DNA from: Fimihabitans intestinipullorum
Lineage (GTDB): Bacteria > Bacillota_I > Bacilli_A > RF39 > UBA660
Direction of reading: 5' to 3'
Length of the DNA: 49,259 bases
Assembly: GCA_018714965.1 (NCBI GenBank)
Contig: DVML01000032.1
Span: 1-49,259, forward strand
Shown: in pieces, positions 6,479 through 14,765 of the stretch
How the letters are laid out: every line of letters starts with the position of its first letter
Numbering within the stretch: position 1 is the first letter of the stretch
Notes under the pieces: model-generated
What the model saw: only the letters and a program-made list of their open reading frames with translations
What the model was told of the DNA's origin: nothing
Database searches by the model: none
Translations under genes and position numbers: made by a program

Positions 6479-8513
6479 ACTTTCATTAAAAAATATAACT
6501 AAAAGTGTGAAAGATTATGCGATTTATTTCTTTACGTTGATTTTAGGTGTCGCTATTTTCTATTTATTTAACTCTCTCGATAGTCAGACGGCGATGTTGA
6601 ATGTTTCCAATTCAACACATCAACTGATTACATTAATGAATCAAATGTTGTCCGGAGTTAGTGTATTCGTTTCTTTTGTTCTTGGATTTTTAATTATCTA
6701 TGCAAGTCGCTTTCTGATGAAACGACGCAACAAAGAATTTGGAATATATATGACTCTCGGAATGGGGAAGGGAAAGATATCGAGAATCTTACTTTTCGAA
6801 ACGTTGATGATTGGTATCATATCTCTATTTGTTGGACTTGGAATTGGTATTGTCTTATCGCAGGGAATGTCAGTTTTTGTAGCTAGTATGTTTGAAGCAG
6901 ACATGTCCAAGTTTACATTTGTCTTCTCAGCGAGTGCACTTGGTAAGACAATTGTCTATTTCGGCATTATGTATGTTATTGTAATGCTTTTAAATACAGT
7001 ACAAATTGGTCGATGCAAATTGATCGATCTTTTACAGGCAAACAAGAAAACAGAGAAAGTAAAAATTAAAAATCCATACCTTTGTACGATTGTGTTTATT
7101 GTTGCATGTTGTATGTTAGGTTATGCTTATTATTGTGTAACAGCAGGCGTCAATAATTTAATCGACACAAGCGATGTATTATTCCCAATCGCATTAGGAA
7201 TTATTTCTACGTTTTTAATTTTCTGGTCACTTTCTGGATTAGTCCTTCGCATGATTATGTCTTGGAAAAAAGTATATTATAAAGGGCTTAATAGTTTCAT
7301 ATTACGTCAGATCAATAGTAAGATTAATACGACTGTTTGTTCTATGTCTGTTATTTGTCTGATGTTGTTTTTAACGATCTGTATTCTATCTAGTGCGTTA
7401 TCTATGAAAAACGCAATGTCTGCAAATCTTACAGAATTAGCACCGATCGATGTAGAATTTAGTAAACGTCTCGATGAAGTTACGACAGACTTTCCTGTGG
7501 AAAAAGCAAATGGATACCAGGCATCGATTGAGGAAAACTTAGCATCTTTAGGGTTTTCCACAGGAAAACGATTGAAAGATACTGTTCATTTCTATACTTA
7601 TACACAGGAAAACTTAACATTTGGCGCTACTTTAGGGGATTATAAAGAACAAGTGTTGAAAGAATATCCAAGTTTGATGGTAGACGTATTAGAGCAAGTG
7701 GTAAGAATCAGTGATTATAATAAATTAGCTCGATTATATGGAACAGATACTTATGAACTTGCAGATGATGAATATATGATTATTGCTGATTTTGATAGCA
7801 TGGTAGCGATTCGAAATGAGGCATTTGAATATGTGGATACATTACAGATTGGCGGAAAAGAATATCATGCGAAATATCACGAATGTAAGCCAGGATTTAT
7901 CGGAATGAGTGCGAATCATATCAATACGGGAATTATCTTAGTTCCTGATCAAGCAGTAGAGACGTTATCAAAAGTAACAGAACAATTGTCTGCAAATTAT
8001 AATGCGGATACCGATGAGGGAAAACAGGCGATTGAAAATGAGATCGTGGCATTTGAAGATAATCCAATTGTTTATAATACGAATTTAGATGCCGTTACGA
8101 AGATCAGTATCTACGAAGCGAGTATTGGACTAGGAGCGATTGTGACATTTATTGGGCTTTATTTAGGAATTATCTTTTTGATTTCATCTGCTGCGATATT
8201 GGCATTAAAGGAACTATCGGAATCTTCAGATAATCAAGAACGTTATGGAATGCTTAGAAAACTTGGGGTAGATGAAAAAATGATCAATCGTGCACTCTTT
8301 ATTCAAATTGCTATTTTCTTCTTATTCCCACTGATATTAGCAATCATTCATTCTTGTTTTGGACTTCAAACTGCAAGCTATATTTTAGAGACATTCGGTC
8401 ATGAAAAATTACTTCTATCGATAGTAATGACGGCTATTTTCTTAATCTTTATATATGGTGGATATTTTGTGATTACTTATCTATGTTCGAAACGAATTAT
8501 CAAAGAAAGATAA
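6468..8513 (+). CDS. bceB: ABC transporter permease, BceB type
   Basis: A 681-residue permease with about ten membrane helices arranged as in BceB: one N-terminal helix (17-35), FtsX-like triplets, and a large extracellular domain of roughly 220 residues (about 315-535) between the seventh and eighth helices. In this family that loop recognises the antimicrobial peptide and confers specificity. The start ATG lies inside the 3' end of the ATPase gene with GGAGGAG (6452-6458) upstream. It is the last gene of the module, followed by a strong terminator. Confidence 0.92.
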   Translation: MLFKLSLKNITKSVKDYAIYFFTLILGVAIFYLFNSLDSQTAMLNVSNSTHQLITLMNQMLSGVSVFVSFVLGFLIIYASRFLMKRRNKEFGIYMTLGMGKGKISRILLFETLMIGIISLFVGLGIGIVLSQGMSVFVASMFEADMSKFTFVFSASALGKTIVYFGIMYVIVMLLNTVQIGRCKLIDLLQANKKTEKVKIKNPYLCTIVFIVACCMLGYAYYCVTAGVNNLIDTSDVLFPIALGIISTFLIFWSLSGLVLRMIMSWKKVYYKGLNSFILRQINSKINTTVCSMSVICLMLFLTICILSSALSMKNAMSANLTELAPIDVEFSKRLDEVTTDFPVEKANGYQASIEENLASLGFSTGKRLKDTVHFYTYTQENLTFGATLGDYKEQVLKEYPSLMVDVLEQVVRISDYNKLARLYGTDTYELADDEYMIIADFDSMVAIRNEAFEYVDTLQIGGKEYHAKYHECKPGFIGMSANHINTGIILVPDQAVETLSKVTEQLSANYNADTDEGKQAIENEIVAFEDNPIVYNTNLDAVTKISIYEASIGLGAIVTFIGLYLGIIFLISSAAILALKELSESSDNQERYGMLRKLGVDEKMINRALFIQIAIFFLFPLILAIIHSCFGLQTASYILETFGHEKLLLSIVMTAIFLIFIYGGYFVITYLCSKRIIKER

Positions 8514-8535
8514 AGATGTGATTCCACATCTTTTT
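8512..8535 (+). terminator. Intrinsic terminator of the Bce module
   Basis: The 9-bp stem AAAGATGTG / CACATCTTT with loop ATTC runs into T's. Its left arm includes the end of the stop codon. Confidence 0.85.
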
Positions 8536-8539
8536 CTCA

Positions 8540-8568
8540 TTGCTTGGTTTTTCATTTTGTGGTATATT
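8540..8568 (+). promoter_or_regulatory. SigA-type promoter
   Basis: TTGCTT (8540-8545), 17-base spacer, TATATT (8563-8568), 24 bases before ATG 8593. Confidence 0.55.
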
Positions 8569-8592
8569 ATGTATAACATGTGAGGGAAAAAT

Positions 8593-9075
8593 ATGCTAAA
8601 AAAAACAATCAAGGGGGTTGTGTTAGCACTGATACTATTTGTTATTACATTAGGGTTGTATACAAATCACATGAAATCACAAGATCCTGATTGGAATCTT
8701 CAAGTAGGAGACTATAAGTTGATGGAAGTCACCTACGATGGCTTTGGGAATCAAGTGAAAATTGGCGACATGATGCTTGTGCATGAGAAAGATGCCTACG
8801 ATATTAGCGAGATTATCATGTATCAAAATGGAACTCATCAGGATGTCGCTCGTATTGTCGATACGACGAAATATGGTGTTGTTCCAAGGAAAGAAACGAG
8901 TTTTATCAATGAAAATTTCGTACCACATGGCGATATTATAGGGTCATTAGACCTATGTATTCGTGGTGGAATGAAATGGTGGAGTATGTTGACGCATCCA
9001 TTGACAGTAGGTCTTTTAGCAACTGCTGTATTTGCATATTTTTTGCATAAGACATCGATAAGATATACGATATAA
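8593..9075 (+). CDS. Signal-peptidase-I-like membrane protein, catalytic residues lost
   Basis: A 160-residue protein with an N-terminal helix (about 8-25), a beta-rich middle and a C-terminal helix (about 134-152), the layout of SipW/archaeal-type (S26B) signal peptidases. The order of strands can be followed: VKIGDMMLV (box B region), DISEIIMYQNG, ARIVD, and VPHGDIIGSL near the end. In active enzymes the Ser of SGSMEP and the His of THR(I/V)V form the catalytic pair. Here the aligned positions are Gly (YDGFGNQV) and Ala (VARIV). It is therefore predicted to be an inactive peptidase-fold protein, perhaps binding a substrate or an active partner. The similarity is by eye and weak. A paralogue follows after 11 bases. 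Confidence 0.55.
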   Translation: MLKKTIKGVVLALILFVITLGLYTNHMKSQDPDWNLQVGDYKLMEVTYDGFGNQVKIGDMMLVHEKDAYDISEIIMYQNGTHQDVARIVDTTKYGVVPRKETSFINENFVPHGDIIGSLDLCIRGGMKWWSMLTHPLTVGLLATAVFAYFLHKTSIRYTI

Positions 9076-9086
9076 AGGGGGAAGAC

Positions 9087-9551
9087 ATGAAAGCAATTAA
9101 AATAATAATAGGGGTATTTGTTGGTATTATTATCTTTTTAGGATTGTTCTTTAATTTTAAAAAATTGAACGATGCAGAAGAAATACCTAAATTATCTGGT
9201 TTTACTATGATGGAAATCGGAGTTGACGGTATGAGTACCAAGGCGAAAATGGGAGATTTTGTCGTTTTACAAGAAGTTGAAACTTATGAGGTTGACGATG
9301 TTGTCGTCTATAAAAATGGCCTTTTTATAGATACTGGAAAGGTAACAGGAGTAACTGATCAAAATGTGACAGTCGTCAAAGATAATGGAATGGGAGCAAC
9401 GACAATTAATTCTAATATTATCGTTGGAAAAGTCGTTTTGAACATTTCTGGATTTGGTAAGGTTTGGAATTTTCTCATCAATCCAATCGTCACGGGATTA
9501 CTCATTGTAGCTGCCTTAGGATATACCGTTCAAAAGCTTGTATCACAATAG
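9087..9551 (+). CDS. Second signal-peptidase-like protein, catalytic residues lost
   Basis: A 154-residue tandem paralogue of the previous gene with the same N- and C-terminal membrane helices (about 4-22 and 131-149). The shared core reads VDGMSTKAKMGDFVVL, then VDDVVVYKNG, a GKVTGV strand and NIIVGKVVLNI. As in its neighbour, the position of the catalytic Ser is Gly and that of the His is Gly (DTGKV). GGGGGAAG (9076-9083) precedes the ATG, and the gene is probably co-transcribed from the promoter at 8540. The short basic-free C-terminal tail ends in QKLVSQ. The function is unknown. Confidence 0.55.
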   Translation: MKAIKIIIGVFVGIIIFLGLFFNFKKLNDAEEIPKLSGFTMMEIGVDGMSTKAKMGDFVVLQEVETYEVDDVVVYKNGLFIDTGKVTGVTDQNVTVVKDNGMGATTINSNIIVGKVVLNISGFGKVWNFLINPIVTGLLIVAALGYTVQKLVSQ

Positions 9552-9582
9552 AAAGTCAAATTTTAATTTTTGACTTTTTTTG
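9552..9582 (+). terminator. Intrinsic terminator
   Basis: The stem AAAGTCAAA / TTTGACTTT is followed by T's and ends the signal-peptidase-like pair. Confidence 0.75.
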
Positions 9583-9633
9583 TTATAATAATATTACTAT
9601 AAGGCGATATAACTCAGGGAAGGAAGTTTTAGT

Positions 9634-10371
9634 ATGAAAATTGGAGTATGTGATTCAGGATTGGGAGGCTTGACTGTTTTAAGACAGCTTGTAAAACGAT
9701 ATCCTAATCATGATTATTTATATTATGGAGATACCAAACATCTTCCATATGGTGAGAAAACAAAGTCTCAACTGATGGAATATGCATCAGGAATGATTGA
9801 TTATTTTAAGAGACAAGATGTTGGTCTTATCGTTATTGCTTGTGGAACGATCAGCACAAATATATATGAAGAATTAAGACAAAAGTATTCTATTCCGATG
9901 ATTGACATTATTTCTCCAACCATTGATTATTTGAAGGAAAAGAATTTCTCTTCTATCGGAGTACTCGCAACGCCGATGACGATTCACAGTCATGTTTTTG
10001 ATGATGCTTTATGTCATAATACGACGACGGTCGCTTGTCCAAAATTTGTTCCTCTTATCGAAAACGGAAAAATGGATTCTCCGGAATGTAAGGATGCAAT
10101 CAGTCTATATTTAAGGCCGATGATAGAAAGTAAAGTGGAACATATCGTGTTAGGATGTACACATTATCCAATTTTAGTAGACAATATGGAGAATGAGTAT
10201 CCTTGTGACTATATCGATATGGGAGATATTTTAGCAACCTATCTCAAATTGGGGAAAAATACGTCTGAGACTGGATCTGTCGAATTATATTTTTCTCAAG
10301 TGACACCGATATTAGAAAAGATGATTGATCTGGTATTTCCTTTTCCATATCACATGAACAAGGAGGAGTAA
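9634..10371 (+). CDS. murI: Glutamate racemase
   Basis: Interconverts L- and D-glutamate to supply D-Glu for peptidoglycan stem peptides in the cytoplasm. The 245-residue product is slightly shorter than typical MurI. It has CDSGLGG near the start (catalytic Asp), the first catalytic Cys70 in IACGT, PYGEKT, and the second catalytic Cys175 in GCTHYP. One oddity is IACGTIST: the usual motif is ACNT, so the conserved Asn after the first Cys is Gly. GGAAGG precedes the ATG. The gene is followed after 1 base by exoA, so the two are co-transcribed. The -10 region upstream (TATTAC near 9592) has a poor -35 that overlaps the preceding terminator. Confidence 0.9.
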   Translation: MKIGVCDSGLGGLTVLRQLVKRYPNHDYLYYGDTKHLPYGEKTKSQLMEYASGMIDYFKRQDVGLIVIACGTISTNIYEELRQKYSIPMIDIISPTIDYLKEKNFSSIGVLATPMTIHSHVFDDALCHNTTTVACPKFVPLIENGKMDSPECKDAISLYLRPMIESKVEHIVLGCTHYPILVDNMENEYPCDYIDMGDILATYLKLGKNTSETGSVELYFSQVTPILEKMIDLVFPFPYHMNKEE

Positions 10372-10372
10372 A

Positions 10373-11155
10373 ATGAAGTTAGTTTCTTGGAATGTCGCAG
10401 GAATTCGAGCATGTTTAAAAAAAGGATTGAAAGAATTTTTCGAGGAAGTTGGTGCCGATATTTTTTGCATGCAAGAGTCAAAAGCGACAGAAGACCAATT
10501 CGACTTTTTACCAGAAGGGTATGAAAGATATTTATATCCGGCTGTTAGAAAAGGATACTCTGGAACAGTGATTTATGCAAAGAGAAAGCCAGTATCTGTC
10601 TCTTATGGTGGATTAGATCCAGAATACGATGATGAAGGAAGAATGATCACGCTAGAATACGAGGATTTTTACCTGGTGAATATCTATGTTCCAAATGTGA
10701 AACGAGGTTTAGAACGAATGGAATCACGCATGCGTTTCGAAGATTTGTTTCGCTCGTACCTGAAGCATTTAGATCAGGAAAAACCAGTAGTGATATGTGG
10801 AGATTTTAATGTGGCTCACGAAGAGATCGATATTCGCAATGCAAAACAAAATATTGGGAATGCAGGATTTACTTACGAAGAAAGAGGTAAGTTTGACGAG
10901 CTTTTACAAGCCGGCTTTATCGATACATTTCGCTTTCTTTATCCTGATAAGAAAGATGCATATTCTTGGTGGAGTTATCGAAAAGGAGTTCGTGAGAAAA
11001 ATATAGGTTGGCGAATCGATTACTTTTTAGTGTCATCTAGATTGAGAACCAACATAAAAGATGCACTCATTTATTCCGATGTACTCGGTAGTGATCATTG
11101 CCCGATCGGATTAGAAATAGAGGTGATGAAGGATGCCGGAACTACCAGAAGTTGA
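10373..11155 (+). CDS. exoA: Exodeoxyribonuclease III / AP endonuclease
   Basis: A 260-residue member of the EEP nuclease family that incises DNA at abasic sites and degrades 3' ends in base-excision repair. Visible motifs are SWNVAGIRA at the start, the metal ligand Glu in MQESKA, GDFNVAHEEIDI, the W-rich YSWWSYR segment, WRIDYFLVS and the C-terminal catalytic SDHCPI. AAGGAGG lies just before the ATG inside the murI 3' end. The last 23 bases overlap the start of mutM, so two consecutive repair enzymes are translationally coupled. Confidence 0.95.
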   Translation: MKLVSWNVAGIRACLKKGLKEFFEEVGADIFCMQESKATEDQFDFLPEGYERYLYPAVRKGYSGTVIYAKRKPVSVSYGGLDPEYDDEGRMITLEYEDFYLVNIYVPNVKRGLERMESRMRFEDLFRSYLKHLDQEKPVVICGDFNVAHEEIDIRNAKQNIGNAGFTYEERGKFDELLQAGFIDTFRFLYPDKKDAYSWWSYRKGVREKNIGWRIDYFLVSSRLRTNIKDALIYSDVLGSDHCPIGLEIEVMKDAGTTRS

Positions 11156-11960
11156 AACTGTTAAAAATATATTAAAAACAAAAGTATTGGGAAAAGAGAT
11201 AACGGATGTTATCGTTTCATATCCAAATATTATAGCGCATCCATCGGTAATAGAATTCCAAAAGAAAATTAAATCGCAGACGATCTGCGATATACAAAGA
11301 AGAGGGAAATGGCTTTTATTTATTTTAAATGATGATGTTTTATTGAGTCACTTGCGAATGGAAGGAAAATATAATTTGAAAAATAAAAATGAGCCACGTA
11401 CAAAGCATGAGCACGTATCATTTCTCTTTTCCGATGGTACGGAATTGAGATATCACGATACGAGAAAGTTTGGTAGAATGTACTTGTATTCAAAGGATGA
11501 AGTAATGCATGTGGAACCACTTTTATCACTTGGATTAGAGCCTTGGGATGAGAATTTGACAGAATCGTATTTGAAGGAAAGATTAAGTAAAAAGGCAATT
11601 CCGATTAAAACAGCTCTTTTAGATCAGACGATTATTACTGGAATAGGAAATATTTACGACGATGAAATTTTATTTCTATCCCATATTCATCCCAAAACAA
11701 AAAGCAACGCTCTATCGAAGAAGCAGTTGCATACTATCATTGAAATGACGAGATTCGTACTTCAAAAAGCAATAGAGCAGGGAGGAACGACAATTCGAAG
11801 TTTCGAAGCGAGTGAAGGGGTTCACGGTAGATTTCAACATGAATTATCAATTCACGGACAGAGTGAATGTCCTATTTGTCACAAGCCTGTCGTAAAAGAA
11901 TTTATCGGTGGACGTGGTACGTATTATTGCAAGTATTGTCAGAAGAAAACTTATAAGTAG
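11133..11960 (+). CDS. mutM: Formamidopyrimidine-DNA glycosylase
   Basis: Removes oxidised purines such as 8-oxoguanine and cleaves the AP site. The 275-residue product starts with the invariant PELPEVETV, in which Pro1 (after Met removal) is the nucleophile and Glu2 catalytic. It also has the Lys of RRGKWLLF, the H2TH region with TGIGNIYDDEILF, and a C-terminal zinc finger of four Cys (CPIC...CKYC). The start codon is fixed by this N-terminus and lies inside exoA. The 3' end overlaps the convergent CBS gene by 10 bases within a shared terminator stem. Confidence 0.96.
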   Translation: MPELPEVETVKNILKTKVLGKEITDVIVSYPNIIAHPSVIEFQKKIKSQTICDIQRRGKWLLFILNDDVLLSHLRMEGKYNLKNKNEPRTKHEHVSFLFSDGTELRYHDTRKFGRMYLYSKDEVMHVEPLLSLGLEPWDENLTESYLKERLSKKAIPIKTALLDQTIITGIGNIYDDEILFLSHIHPKTKSNALSKKQLHTIIEMTRFVLQKAIEQGGTTIRSFEASEGVHGRFQHELSIHGQSECPICHKPVVKEFIGGRGTYYCKYCQKKTYK

Positions 11961-12406
11961 AAGGCATCAATTTGGGTGTCTTCTACTGTTTTATTTTTTT
12001 TAATTTTTTTCATTTGCCGGAGTGTTTCTGTTAGTTTATCAATATTATCAGATGCGAAATAGATGTCAGAAAGAGAGACGATTCCAACAATTTTTTCTTC
12101 TCTTGTCACAAGTAATCTTTTGACTTGATGTTTCGACATTAACGACAATGCATCTTCTAAAGAATCTTCTTCTTTTATTGTGATAAGTGGAGTGGATAAA
12201 TACGAGTGAATTTTTCCCGATGCGTCTTGATTTGCAATCATGCGTACGATGATATCTCGATCTGTACATACGCCAATGCACTGATTGTTTTGGATAATAG
12301 GTAGGAATCCAATATCGTATTGTTTCATTTTTTGAGCGATTGTTTGGACGGTATCGGTATCTCTTGCGTAAATCATATGTGTTGTCATAATATTTTTGAT
12401 TTTCAT
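11951..12406 (-). CDS. Two-CBS-domain protein
   Basis: A 151-residue protein made of a CBS pair: residues about 1-58 (IMTTHMIYARD...GVCTDRDIIVRMI) and 68-122 (STPLITIKEED...GIVSLSDIYFAS). CBS pairs bind adenine nucleotides or related ligands and act as sensors. Stand-alone short CBS proteins are common in Bacillus (YhcV/YrpB-like), often of unknown target. The start at 12406 is chosen because GAGGAG precedes this ATG correctly; an upstream in-frame ATG at 12487 would overlap the yunB coding start and has no better site. The C-terminal 25 residues are Lys-rich. Confidence 0.85.
   Translation of the reverse strand: MKIKNIMTTHMIYARDTDTVQTIAQKMKQYDIGFLPIIQNNQCIGVCTDRDIIVRMIANQDASGKIHSYLSTPLITIKEEDSLEDALSLMSKHQVKRLLVTREEKIVGIVSLSDIYFASDNIDKLTETLRQMKKIKKNKTVEDTQIDAFYL
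11956..12003. terminator. Bidirectional intrinsic terminator
   Basis: The stem AGTAGAAG / CTTCTACT with an interrupted upper part and central loop is followed on the plus strand by a T-rich run. It lies at the convergent ends of mutM and the CBS gene, and its left arm contains the mutM stop. Confidence 0.65.
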
Positions 12407-12451
12407 AATCTCCTCTTTTCTATTGATAGGATGTGTCAAAAAATAAGGAGT

Positions 12452-13249
12452 ATGCGCATAAGATATGGTATGAGAAGGAAAGTTCACTTACGAAAGAAAC
12501 ACGTTTTATACCATAAAAAAGAGTTTCAATGGACGAGGCGAAAGTTCGTATTTTTTTTAATTGGAACATTTATTTTGTGTGTGATTCTCATCTTCATTTG
12601 GATTCAACATACAGTAAATCCGATTTTACTACGTTATGGAGAAAGTGAGATTCAAAAAATTTCCAAAGCAATAATGAATGCTTCTGTGAATCAGCAAGTA
12701 ACGGAAAATTTAGATGTCGATGAACTATTTATTATATCTAAAAATAACGATGGAGAGATAAACACGATTGATTTTGACCCTGTCATTGTCAATCGAGTGT
12801 TATCGATGATAACGGCGAATGTTCAAACGAATTTAAAGTTATTAGAAGATGGAAAAATAGATGAGATGGATGTCGGGGATGTATTGTCTAACTACGATCA
12901 GGAAAAATTGAGAGAAGGGGTTGTTTATCAAATTCCAAGTGGGGTCGTGTTTGGAAATAGTTTGCTTGCCAATCTAGGCCCTAAAATTCCAGTTCGACTT
13001 AATTTATATGGAGATATTAGTAGTGAAATCCAAACGACGATTACAAACTATGGAATTAACAATGCGATGCTAGAAGCAAGTGTAGTAATGACGTTAGAAG
13101 AGCGCGTTATTTTGCCGTTTGTGTCGAAACAAATTAAAATTGAATCTCGTATTCCAATTGCGATGAAGTTGATTCGTGGAAATATTCCAGAATATTATTT
13201 TAATGGAATTGATAATAACTCACCATCAATTACGGTTCCAAACAATTGA
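12452..13249 (+). CDS. yunB: Sporulation protein YunB
   Basis: A 265-residue protein (259 if it starts at ATG 12470) with a strongly basic N-terminus, one membrane helix (about residues 32-52) and an exported domain with the YunB pattern: an amphipathic helix AIMNASVNQQV, a DPVIVNRVLSMI segment, then IPSGVVFGNSLLANLGPKIPVRL and the terminal strands. In B. subtilis YunB is made in the mother cell and contributes to spore formation; its exact role is not established. The start is uncertain. AAGGAG is only 1 base before ATG 12452, and 12470 has no clear site. The neighbouring yutD conserves the B. subtilis vicinity. Confidence 0.85.
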   Translation: MRIRYGMRRKVHLRKKHVLYHKKEFQWTRRKFVFFLIGTFILCVILIFIWIQHTVNPILLRYGESEIQKISKAIMNASVNQQVTENLDVDELFIISKNNDGEINTIDFDPVIVNRVLSMITANVQTNLKLLEDGKIDEMDVGDVLSNYDQEKLREGVVYQIPSGVVFGNSLLANLGPKIPVRLNLYGDISSEIQTTITNYGINNAMLEASVVMTLEERVILPFVSKQIKIESRIPIAMKLIRGNIPEYYFNGIDNNSPSITVPNN

Positions 13250-13274
13250 TTCTTCTTCTGATTTATCATATAAT
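13246..13274 (+). promoter_or_regulatory. SigA-type promoter of yutD
   Basis: TTGATT (13246-13251), exactly 17 bases, consensus TATAAT (13269-13274). The -35 overlaps the yunB stop codon. Confidence 0.75.
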
Positions 13275-13298
13275 AAATATGTAGATTGGAGTATTACG

Positions 13299-13583
13299 AT
13301 GAAACAATATCAATTTGGAACAGAAAAATATACTTTATTGGAAAATTATAAAGATGGATTTGATAAGGAAGCAGTAGAGCATTTATATACAGATTATTTT
13401 GAACCATACGATTATATTTTAGGAGACTGGTCTTATGGAAAACTTCGTTTAAAGGGGTTTTATCGTAGTTCAAATGCCAAGAAAAAAGCAGTGAATGACT
13501 TTTCTAAAAAGGGACAGTATATAAAAGAAAATTGTGCTTACGATTGTAAATATTTTGTATTGGAAAAAAAAGGTTCGGAATAG
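13299..13583 (+). CDS. yutD: YutD-family protein
   Basis: A 94-residue conserved Firmicutes protein (DUF1027) of unknown function. Family pattern visible: Y.LLENYKDGFD at the start, FEPYDYILGDWSYGKLRLKGFY in the centre and a C-terminal half with YIKENCAYDCKYFVLEKK. ATG 13299 with GGAG (13288-13291) is chosen; an upstream in-frame ATG would overlap yunB. It lies immediately downstream of yunB, as in the B. subtilis yunB-yutD neighbourhood, but has its own promoter and terminator. Confidence 0.88.
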   Translation: MKQYQFGTEKYTLLENYKDGFDKEAVEHLYTDYFEPYDYILGDWSYGKLRLKGFYRSSNAKKKAVNDFSKKGQYIKENCAYDCKYFVLEKKGSE

Positions 13584-13593
13584 AACCTTTTTT
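13566..13593 (+). terminator. Intrinsic terminator
   Basis: The stem AAAAAAGGTTC / GAACCTTTTTT with loop GGAATA contains the yutD stop codon. Confidence 0.85.
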
Positions 13594-13627
13594 CTTATGA
13601 AAAAAGATAGAAAAGAAAAGAAAAAGA

Positions 13628-13636
13628 TGTTATAAT
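13628..13636 (+). promoter_or_regulatory. Extended -10 promoter of prfB
   Basis: TGT directly before consensus TATAAT (13631-13636) forms an extended -10. No good -35 is seen in the A-rich upstream stretch. The GGAGG of prfB follows 11 bases later. Confidence 0.5.
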
Positions 13637-13660
13637 GTTATATGATTGGAGGATACATTA

Positions 13661-14765
13661 GTGGAACTATATGAACTTAATAATGCTTACACTGATGGTT
13701 CAAATCGAATTTTAGATCTATGGAGGTCTCTTTGAACCAGATCAATGTGAAAATAGAATTAGAGAATTGGACGCGTTGATTGCAACTCCTAATTTTTGGG
13801 ATGATGCAAAAAAAAGTGCAACTGTCGTACATGAACGAAATCAATTAAAGCAAAAATTGGATCGAGTATCAAGTTTAAAAAAGAAAATAGAAGACAATGT
13901 ACAATTGCTCGATACATTGAAGGAGCATCCCGACTTAGAAATTCAAGACTTATTAACGTCAGAGATGCAAGAAATCGAAGAGGAACTTTCCGATTTAGAA
14001 CTATTGTTATTATTAAACGGAGAATTTGATTCTAATGGTGCCTTATTAGAAATTCATCCAGGAGCTGGAGGAACTGAGGCTTGCGATTGGGCGAATATGT
14101 TATATCGTATGTACTTAAGATGGTGTGAACAACATCACTATCAAGTTGAAGTTTTAGAAGAACAACCTGGAGAAGAAGCCGGAATGAAAAGTGTGACATT
14201 GATGGTAAAAGGGGAGTACGCTTACGGATATTTAAAATGTGAAAAAGGCGTACATCGTTTGGTTCGTATTTCACCATTTGATTCAGGAGCACGTAGACAT
14301 ACGTCATTTGCATCTGTCGATGTGACACCATTGTTTGATCATCAAGCAATCGAATTAGATATCAAAGATAGTGACTTGAAAATCGATGTGTATCGTTCGA
14401 GTGGTGCGGGAGGACAACATGTCAATACGACGGATAGCGCTGTAAGAATTACACACTTACCAACGAAGATCGTCGTCACTTGTCAAAATGAACGAAGTCA
14501 AATTCAAAATAGAGAAAAAGCGATGGAAATTTTAAGAAATAAATTATATCAATTAGAAGTCGAAAAAAGAGATGAGCATCTACGTAAGTTAAAAGGTGAT
14601 ATCGTAGATATCAATTTTGGTTCGCAGATTCGAAGTTATGTGATGCATCCATATTCACTTGTAAAAGATCATAGAACGAATGCGGAAACTTCGAATGTAG
14701 AAAAGGTATTGGATGGAGATATTGATTTATTTATCAATGCAATGTTAAAGAAAGGAAGTTTATAA
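13661..14765 (+). CDS. prfB: Peptide chain release factor 2, with programmed +1 frameshift
   Basis: RF2 recognises UAA and UGA and releases the finished peptide. Translation starts at GTG 13661 (GGAGG at 13648-13652), reads 24 codons and meets in-frame TGA at 13733-13735. A +1 shift at CTT-T then continues through 13734-14765, giving about 367 residues, the normal RF2 length. Motifs: the anticodon-like tripeptide SPF in RISPFDSGARR and the catalytic GGQ in SGAGGQHVNTTDSAVR. Without the shift the product would stop at residue 24. The stop overlaps the next gene's ATG (TAATG). Confidence 0.95.
13723..13735 (+). promoter_or_regulatory. prfB autoregulatory frameshift site
   Basis: GGAGG (13722-13726), an internal Shine-Dalgarno, lies 3 bases before the slippery codon CTT (13730-13732) and the stop TGA (13733-13735). 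When RF2 is scarce, slow termination lets tRNA-Leu slip from CUU to UUU, so RF2 adjusts its own synthesis. The arrangement matches the well-known bacterial prfB site. Confidence 0.95.

Noticed and set aside
5711..8513. Second FtsEX-like system
   Set aside because: The permease has about ten helices and a large outer domain and is paired with a Bce-type two-component system, so it is a BceAB transporter.
9569..9597. Promoter of murI using TTGACT inside the terminator
   Set aside because: Spacing to the better TATAAT is only 8 bases, and the alternative -10 is poor.
12132..12138. 0A-box word TTCGACA inside the CBS gene
   Set aside because: A 7-base word is expected several times by chance in 49 kb; it is single and inside coding sequence.
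12320..12451. Longer N-terminus for YunB reaching back into the CBS gene
   Set aside because: The extra 44 residues are Cys/His-rich, unlike the family, run antisense to the CBS gene and lack a ribosome binding site.
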